Source: Phycisphaerae bacterium (lineage in GTDB: Bacteria > Planctomycetota > Phycisphaerae > UBA1845). From it: a stretch of 64,000 nucleotides of DNA. The stretch spans positions 35,053 through 99,052 of the forward strand of contig JAJDDQ010000064.1 of assembly GCA_029260215.1 (NCBI GenBank). Reading direction: 5' to 3'. Shown here piece by piece: positions 59,297-64,000 of this stretch (within the stretch, counting starts at the first letter, position 1; the number at the start of each line of letters is the position of its first letter). Position numbers and translations under genes: made by a program. The notes beneath the pieces are model-generated. The model had not been told where the DNA came from. It made no database searches and saw nothing but the letters and a program-made list of their open reading frames with translations.

Positions 59297-60289
59297 TTGA
59301 TCTCGCCCAGGAAACGCTTGGCTGCATCGTTGGCCGTCGTCATCGGCGTCTACATCACCGGTGCGATCGGCTATTACATTATCGAAGGATGTTCGCTCTT
59401 CGACGCCTTCTACCTGTGTACGATCACCCTTTCGACCGTGGGCTATGGCGAAACCATCGAATTGGACCGGGCTGGCCGGATTTGGACCATCGTCATCATC
59501 ACCTTCGGGCTGGTCGTTGTCTCCTTCGCGTTTACATCCCTGGTCAGCCTGAGTGTCAGCGGCGATATCCGCGAGATGATGGGGAGGAAAAAAATGCAGG
59601 CCAAAATTCGGAATCTCAAAAACCACGTGATTTTTTGCGGCTATGGACGAATGGGCCTGCTCACGGTCGAGCACCTGAGACGGCAAGCCGTCGAATGCGT
59701 CGTGATCGAGCGCGACGCGGAGGTGTGCCCCAAACTGGCTGATCTGGACATCCCATTCGTACAAGGCGATGCGACCGAGGAGGAAGTGCTCATCTCAGCA
59801 GGGCTGATCAATTGCAGAGCGCTGGTAGCCGCCCTCCCCGGAGACGCCGAAAACGTGTACGTCACGCTCACCGCCCGCGGGCTGAAACCGGACTTGTTCA
59901 TCATCGCCCGCGCGGAACAGTCGACCGCCGAACCCAAGCTCCGTCGCGCCGGGGCAACGCGCGTCATCTGCCCCCAGATCGTGGGCGCTACCAAGGTCTC
60001 CAACATCCTCACGCGACCCCACGTCACCGATTTTTTCGAGATGGCCGCCGAAGGCATTGAACTGGAATTGGACGAATTCATCATCGAAGAACACTCCAGT
60101 CTGTGCGACCGATCGCTGCGCGACGCGCCCATCCGCGAAGTAGCCGGCGCGACCGTGGTGGCCATCAAACTTGCGGACGGCGAAACCATCTACCAGCCCT
60201 CGCCCGACCAAAAACTGTCCGCCGGCGACGTGCTCATCATGATAGGCCGAGCCGGAGTCTCCAATCGCCTGCGCGATCTCCAAGCCTGA
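59297..60289 (+). CDS. Potassium channel protein with TrkA-N/TrkA-C (RCK) domains
   Basis: Two TM helices flanking TLSTVGYGE selectivity filter; VIFCGYGRMGLLTVEHL Rossmann fold; DVLIMIGRA; start codon (TTG) inferred. Confidence 0.88.
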   Translation: MISPRKRLAASLAVVIGVYITGAIGYYIIEGCSLFDAFYLCTITLSTVGYGETIELDRAGRIWTIVIITFGLVVVSFAFTSLVSLSVSGDIREMMGRKKMQAKIRNLKNHVIFCGYGRMGLLTVEHLRRQAVECVVIERDAEVCPKLADLDIPFVQGDATEEEVLISAGLINCRALVAALPGDAENVYVTLTARGLKPDLFIIARAEQSTAEPKLRRAGATRVICPQIVGATKVSNILTRPHVTDFFEMAAEGIELELDEFIIEEHSSLCDRSLRDAPIREVAGATVVAIKLADGETIYQPSPDQKLSAGDVLIMIGRAGVSNRLRDLQA

Positions 60290-60490
60290 AAATGTGTCCC
60301 GGAAATCGCCGCTACCTCCGGAAAATCGCGTTTCCAGTCCCCAATAGCGGTTTTTCGAGCAAAAAGGTATTTCCCGCTATCATAGATTCCTCAGAAGAGA
60401 TGTTTTGTGAGCGTCAACCGTTGAGAACGGGCGGTTCCGGGCCGATAATGCAGTAACCATTAAATGGCCCGTTCGGGCGGAGGTAGAAGG

Positions 60491-62314
60491 ATGTGTGGAA
60501 TTGTAGGATACGTCGGGAATCGACCGGCGTTGCCGATCCTGATCGAGGGTCTCAAACGGCTGGAATACCGAGGGTACGACTCCGCAGGGGTCGCGTTCGC
60601 CGGGGCTGACGGCGTAACCGTAACCAAGAGCAAGGGCCGAATATCCGTCCTGGAACACGTTCTCGACTATTCCGAGGACGCCACCACCGGTATAGGCCAC
60701 ACGCGTTGGGCCACCCACGGTGCCCCCAACGACCTCAACGCACACCCCCACTTGGACTCCGCAGGCCAACTAGCGCTTGTTCACAACGGCATCATCGAGA
60801 ACTACGCAGCCCTCCGACAATACCTGACCTCTCTGGGCGTCGAGTTCAAGACCGATACGGACACGGAGGTGCTGGTCCAACTGATTTCCAAGTTGTACGA
60901 GGGCGACCTCGAACAATCGGTAAAAAAGGCGCTCAAAGAAGTTCGCGGGACGTTCGGCATCGCCGTGGTTTCGTCACACGAACCCGGCGTCATCGTGGCA
61001 GCCCGAAGCGGCAGCCCGTTGCTGGTGGGCGTGGGTGACGGCGAGTATATCCTGGCCTCCGACGCCAGCGCCATCCTGGCACACACGAAACAGGTCATCT
61101 ACCTGGAAGACAACGAAGTGGTGCGCGTGTGCAAGGACGGCATCCGCACCACAACGATCGACAACGTGCCCGTCACCAAGGAGATCGAGGAGATCGAGTG
61201 GACGCTCGAACAGATCGAACTGGGCGGCTACGAGCACTTCATGCTCAAGGAAATCTTCGAACAGCCCGCCGCACTGCGCAACTGCATGCGAGGCCGAATC
61301 ATTTCGTCGGAAGGCACGGTGCATTTGGGCGGCATCGCCGACGTGTCGCGCGAGCTGACCCGGGCCAAGCGCATCATTCTGACCGCGTGCGGAACAGCCT
61401 GGCATGCCGGTCTGGTGGGCGAATATCTGTTTGAAGACCTGGTACGCGTGCCGACGGAAGTCGAGTACGCCAGCGAATTCCGTTATCGCAATCCGATCAT
61501 CGAGGACGGCACGATCGTGCTGGCCATATCGCAAAGCGGCGAAACGTCGGACACATCCGCAGCACTCAGAGAAGCCAAGCAGCGCGGAGCGTTGGCGCTC
61601 GGCGTGGTGAACGTTGTAGGCTCGTCCATCGCACGCGCCACCGACGCGGGCGTATTCCTGCACGTCGGCCCCGAGATTGGCGTAGCCAGCACGAAAGCAT
61701 TCAGCGGACAGGTCGCGGTGCTGGCGATGTTGGCCTGCTACATGGGCAGGCGGCGGCACATGTCGCAGGGCGCTGCCGCCGAGTTCCTCGAAGCGCTCGA
61801 ACGCATTCCAGATCAGATATCGTCGATCCTCGAGCAGAACGATGCGTGCAAAGCTGTCGCGGAAGCCAACATCAATCAGGACAACTGGCTTTACCTCGGT
61901 CGCGGGTATCAGTACCCCGTCGCGCTCGAAGGCGCGTTGAAGCTCAAGGAAATCAGCTACATCCACGCAGAGGGCTTGCCCGCAGCCGAAATGAAACACG
62001 GGCCTATCGCGCTGATCACAGACGACATGCCGGTCGTATTCATCGCGACCAAAGGCACGCAGTATGCAAAGATCATCGGCAACATCGAAGAGGTCCGCTC
62101 ACGCGGCGGGCGGGTTATCGCGGTGGCCACCGAAGGCGACACGCAAATCGAGAAGCTAGCCGACTCCGTCATTCACGTTCCCGACACGCTCGAACCGCTT
62201 CAGCCGCTGCTCTCGGTCGTGCCGCTACAGTTGATTGCCTACCACGCAGCCGTCCTCCGAGACTGCAACGTGGACAAACCCCGCAACCTGGCCAAGAGCG
62301 TGACAGTGGAGTAG
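60491..62314 (+). CDS. glmS: Glutamine-fructose-6-phosphate aminotransferase (isomerizing)
   Basis: MCGIVGYVGNRPALPILIEGLKRLEYRGYDSAG; GHTRWATHGAP; SQSGETSDTSAALREA; KPRNLAKSVTVE C-terminus. Confidence 0.98.
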   Translation: MCGIVGYVGNRPALPILIEGLKRLEYRGYDSAGVAFAGADGVTVTKSKGRISVLEHVLDYSEDATTGIGHTRWATHGAPNDLNAHPHLDSAGQLALVHNGIIENYAALRQYLTSLGVEFKTDTDTEVLVQLISKLYEGDLEQSVKKALKEVRGTFGIAVVSSHEPGVIVAARSGSPLLVGVGDGEYILASDASAILAHTKQVIYLEDNEVVRVCKDGIRTTTIDNVPVTKEIEEIEWTLEQIELGGYEHFMLKEIFEQPAALRNCMRGRIISSEGTVHLGGIADVSRELTRAKRIILTACGTAWHAGLVGEYLFEDLVRVPTEVEYASEFRYRNPIIEDGTIVLAISQSGETSDTSAALREAKQRGALALGVVNVVGSSIARATDAGVFLHVGPEIGVASTKAFSGQVAVLAMLACYMGRRRHMSQGAAAEFLEALERIPDQISSILEQNDACKAVAEANINQDNWLYLGRGYQYPVALEGALKLKEISYIHAEGLPAAEMKHGPIALITDDMPVVFIATKGTQYAKIIGNIEEVRSRGGRVIAVATEGDTQIEKLADSVIHVPDTLEPLQPLLSVVPLQLIAYHAAVLRDCNVDKPRNLAKSVTVE

Positions 62315-62429
62315 GCCGGAGGTGGCCGATCGAGATTGATGAAGCTACGATACGGTTACTGAGTATCGGAAGCGGGGCGGTTGTCGCCCTCGATTGCCCG
62401 CGAGCCAGCGAAACGGAGGATTGACACCG

Positions 62430-63287
62430 ATGACAAAGCCGGAAACAGAACAAAACGTTCGTGAGACCGTCCGTGCGGGGTATGCACGAATCGCGATTGG
62501 CGGCGACCAGCCACAGGCCGACGGCGGCTGCTGTGGGTCCGGTGTTTCATGCTGTGGCGGCGAGACCGGCATCGCCGAACGCGTTGGTTACTCAGCCGAC
62601 GAATTGAAAGTACTGCCCGACGGAGCCGACATGGGGCTGTCCTGCGGCAATCCGACCGCGATCGCGTCGCTCAAAGCTGGCGAAGTCGTCCTCGATCTCG
62701 GCAGCGGCGGCGGGTTCGACTGCTTCATCGCCGGCCCAAAAGTAGGCCCGACGGGGCGAGTCATTGGCGTGGACATGACACCCGAAATGCTCGGCAAAGC
62801 CCGCCGCAACACAGCTTCCTATCGCGACCATTCCGGTTTGGACAACGTGGAGTTTCGCCTCGGCGAAATCGAACACATTCCCGTCGGCGACGGCAGCGTG
62901 GATGTCCTAATCTCCAATTGTGTCCTGAACCTCTCACCGGACAAGCCGCAGGTCTGGCGCGAAATCGCCCGTGTCCTCAAGCCCGGCGGCCGCGTCGCCG
63001 TCTCGGACCTCGCTCTGCTGCGACCCCTGCCGGGTGAAGTTCGCGAATCCGTGGAAGCTTTGATCGGCTGCATCGCCGGTGCGGTGCTTGTCAGCGAAAC
63101 GGAGCAACTGATGCTCGACGCCGGTTTGAGTGACATAGTTCTGACACAGAAACCCAGCTACGTCGAAGCATTGGGCCAAATGCAGGATCCATTGTATCGC
63201 ACGTTGACCGAAGCGTTGCCGGACGAAACGAAGCTCGCGGATTTCATCACCAGCCTCGACATCGCCGCGCAAAAGCCGTCGTCTTGA
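62430..63287 (+). CDS. arsM: Arsenite S-adenosylmethionine methyltransferase
   Basis: YARIA...CCGSGVSCCGG, SADELKVLPDGADMGLSCGNPTAIASLKAGEVVLDLGSGGGFDCFIA, ISNCVLNLSPDKPQVWREIARVLKPGGRVAVSDL; GGAGG RBS. Confidence 0.94.
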   Translation: MTKPETEQNVRETVRAGYARIAIGGDQPQADGGCCGSGVSCCGGETGIAERVGYSADELKVLPDGADMGLSCGNPTAIASLKAGEVVLDLGSGGGFDCFIAGPKVGPTGRVIGVDMTPEMLGKARRNTASYRDHSGLDNVEFRLGEIEHIPVGDGSVDVLISNCVLNLSPDKPQVWREIARVLKPGGRVAVSDLALLRPLPGEVRESVEALIGCIAGAVLVSETEQLMLDAGLSDIVLTQKPSYVEALGQMQDPLYRTLTEALPDETKLADFITSLDIAAQKPSS

Positions 63288-63305
63288 AACGCGCCTCTTG
63301 AGCCG

Positions 63306-63722
63306 TTACTTATCGATCGAGATGTGCTTGTTGTCGGACTCGTCTTTGTCTGTCATGGAGTAGCCTTTTTCCTGGCGCGCGTGGTTGACCTTCAGCTTCT
63401 GAAGATAAAGATTGCGAACATCCTCCGCGTTCAGGCCGACGCACATCGCCATGCTGATCCAGAAAAAGAGCAGGTCGATAACCTCCACGCGGGCGTTTTG
63501 CAGATCGTGGATTTCGAACCGCCGCCCATCCTTGGCCTCAGCGCACCAGTGCTTCCAGAACGTGCAGTCGCGCAGCTCTTCCAGCTCGTTGCTCGCGGCT
63601 GCGATGTAGTCATTAAGCCACTGGCCCGCCTTGGCAGAATCGAAATGATCGTGCAGCGACTTTGTATCGATGCCGATGCGATCGTTCAACTCCGCCTGTA
63701 GCTTGAACATCTCTTCCAACAC
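63306..63722 (-). CDS. Dimeric (all-alpha, MazG-like) dUTPase-family protein
   Basis: MFKLQAELNDRIG...WLNDYIAAASNELEELRDCTFWKHW...ARVEVIDLLFFWISMAMCVGL; GTG start with AGGAAG RBS. Confidence 0.8.
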   Translation of the reverse strand: MLEEMFKLQAELNDRIGIDTKSLHDHFDSAKAGQWLNDYIAAASNELEELRDCTFWKHWCAEAKDGRRFEIHDLQNARVEVIDLLFFWISMAMCVGLNAEDVRNLYLQKLKVNHARQEKGYSMTDKDESDNKHISIDK

Positions 63723-64000
63723 AGTGTGCTTCCTTTCAGATGACCTCCGGTTTGGCAACCATGCGGCGAACCACTCATCCTACGTCTGACCATGCGAAAC
63801 CGCAACGAAAGGCCTGGTCGGGTGCATCCCAAAACGGGCGGCCATTCGTGATGAATGGTGGCATCTATGAGCGAGTCTCCGTCAAGAGGGTTGCGGGAAG
63901 AATTCGGGATCTTTCCAAGCATCTATTCGGCATCGCCACCAGGGTGTGCCATTTAACGATTTCGAGCCAGCCCCATTCACGGTCGCGGCGTCTTGTCTTG

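Noticed and set aside
60290-60490. glmS ribozyme or other riboswitch upstream of glmS
   Set aside because: No recognisable glmS ribozyme core in the leader; only short hairpins visible.

Overview
This 64 kb window is chromosomal DNA from what looks like a Planctomycetota bacterium, probably Phycisphaerae-like. The lineage call is inferred from ECF/STPK gene pairs, a DUF1549/DUF1553 protein, DUF1570, and several dockerin-like EF-hand C-termini. It mixes housekeeping genes (tatC, priA, smc, ispE, a spoVG-like gene, trxB, queA, an LpxL-like acyltransferase, an RluA-type pseudouridine synthase, mlaEFD, murA, prmC, sppA, glmS, arsM, dUTPase-like, two tRNAs) with accessory regions. The accessory regions hold a sensor-kinase/response-regulator locus that appears damaged, an RloA/RloB-like ATPase-Toprim pair, an operon of exported proteins, and intergenic palindromic repeats. 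The strongest candidate for something undescribed is a predicted ~345-nt structured RNA at about 33684-34029. It has a sigma70-like promoter (TTGATT-N17-TATAGT), successive hairpins whose loops repeatedly carry GAGAGA runs, and a strong intrinsic terminator whose loop also carries GAGAGAG. Other signals: a matched pair of inverted palindromes upstream of the RloA/RloB-like pair, a zinc ribbon inserted into SpoVG, a truncated duplicate of a response-regulator start, and an in-frame TAA splitting a histidine kinase. Everything here was read by eye from sequence and the supplied ORF track; no searches or folding programs were run.
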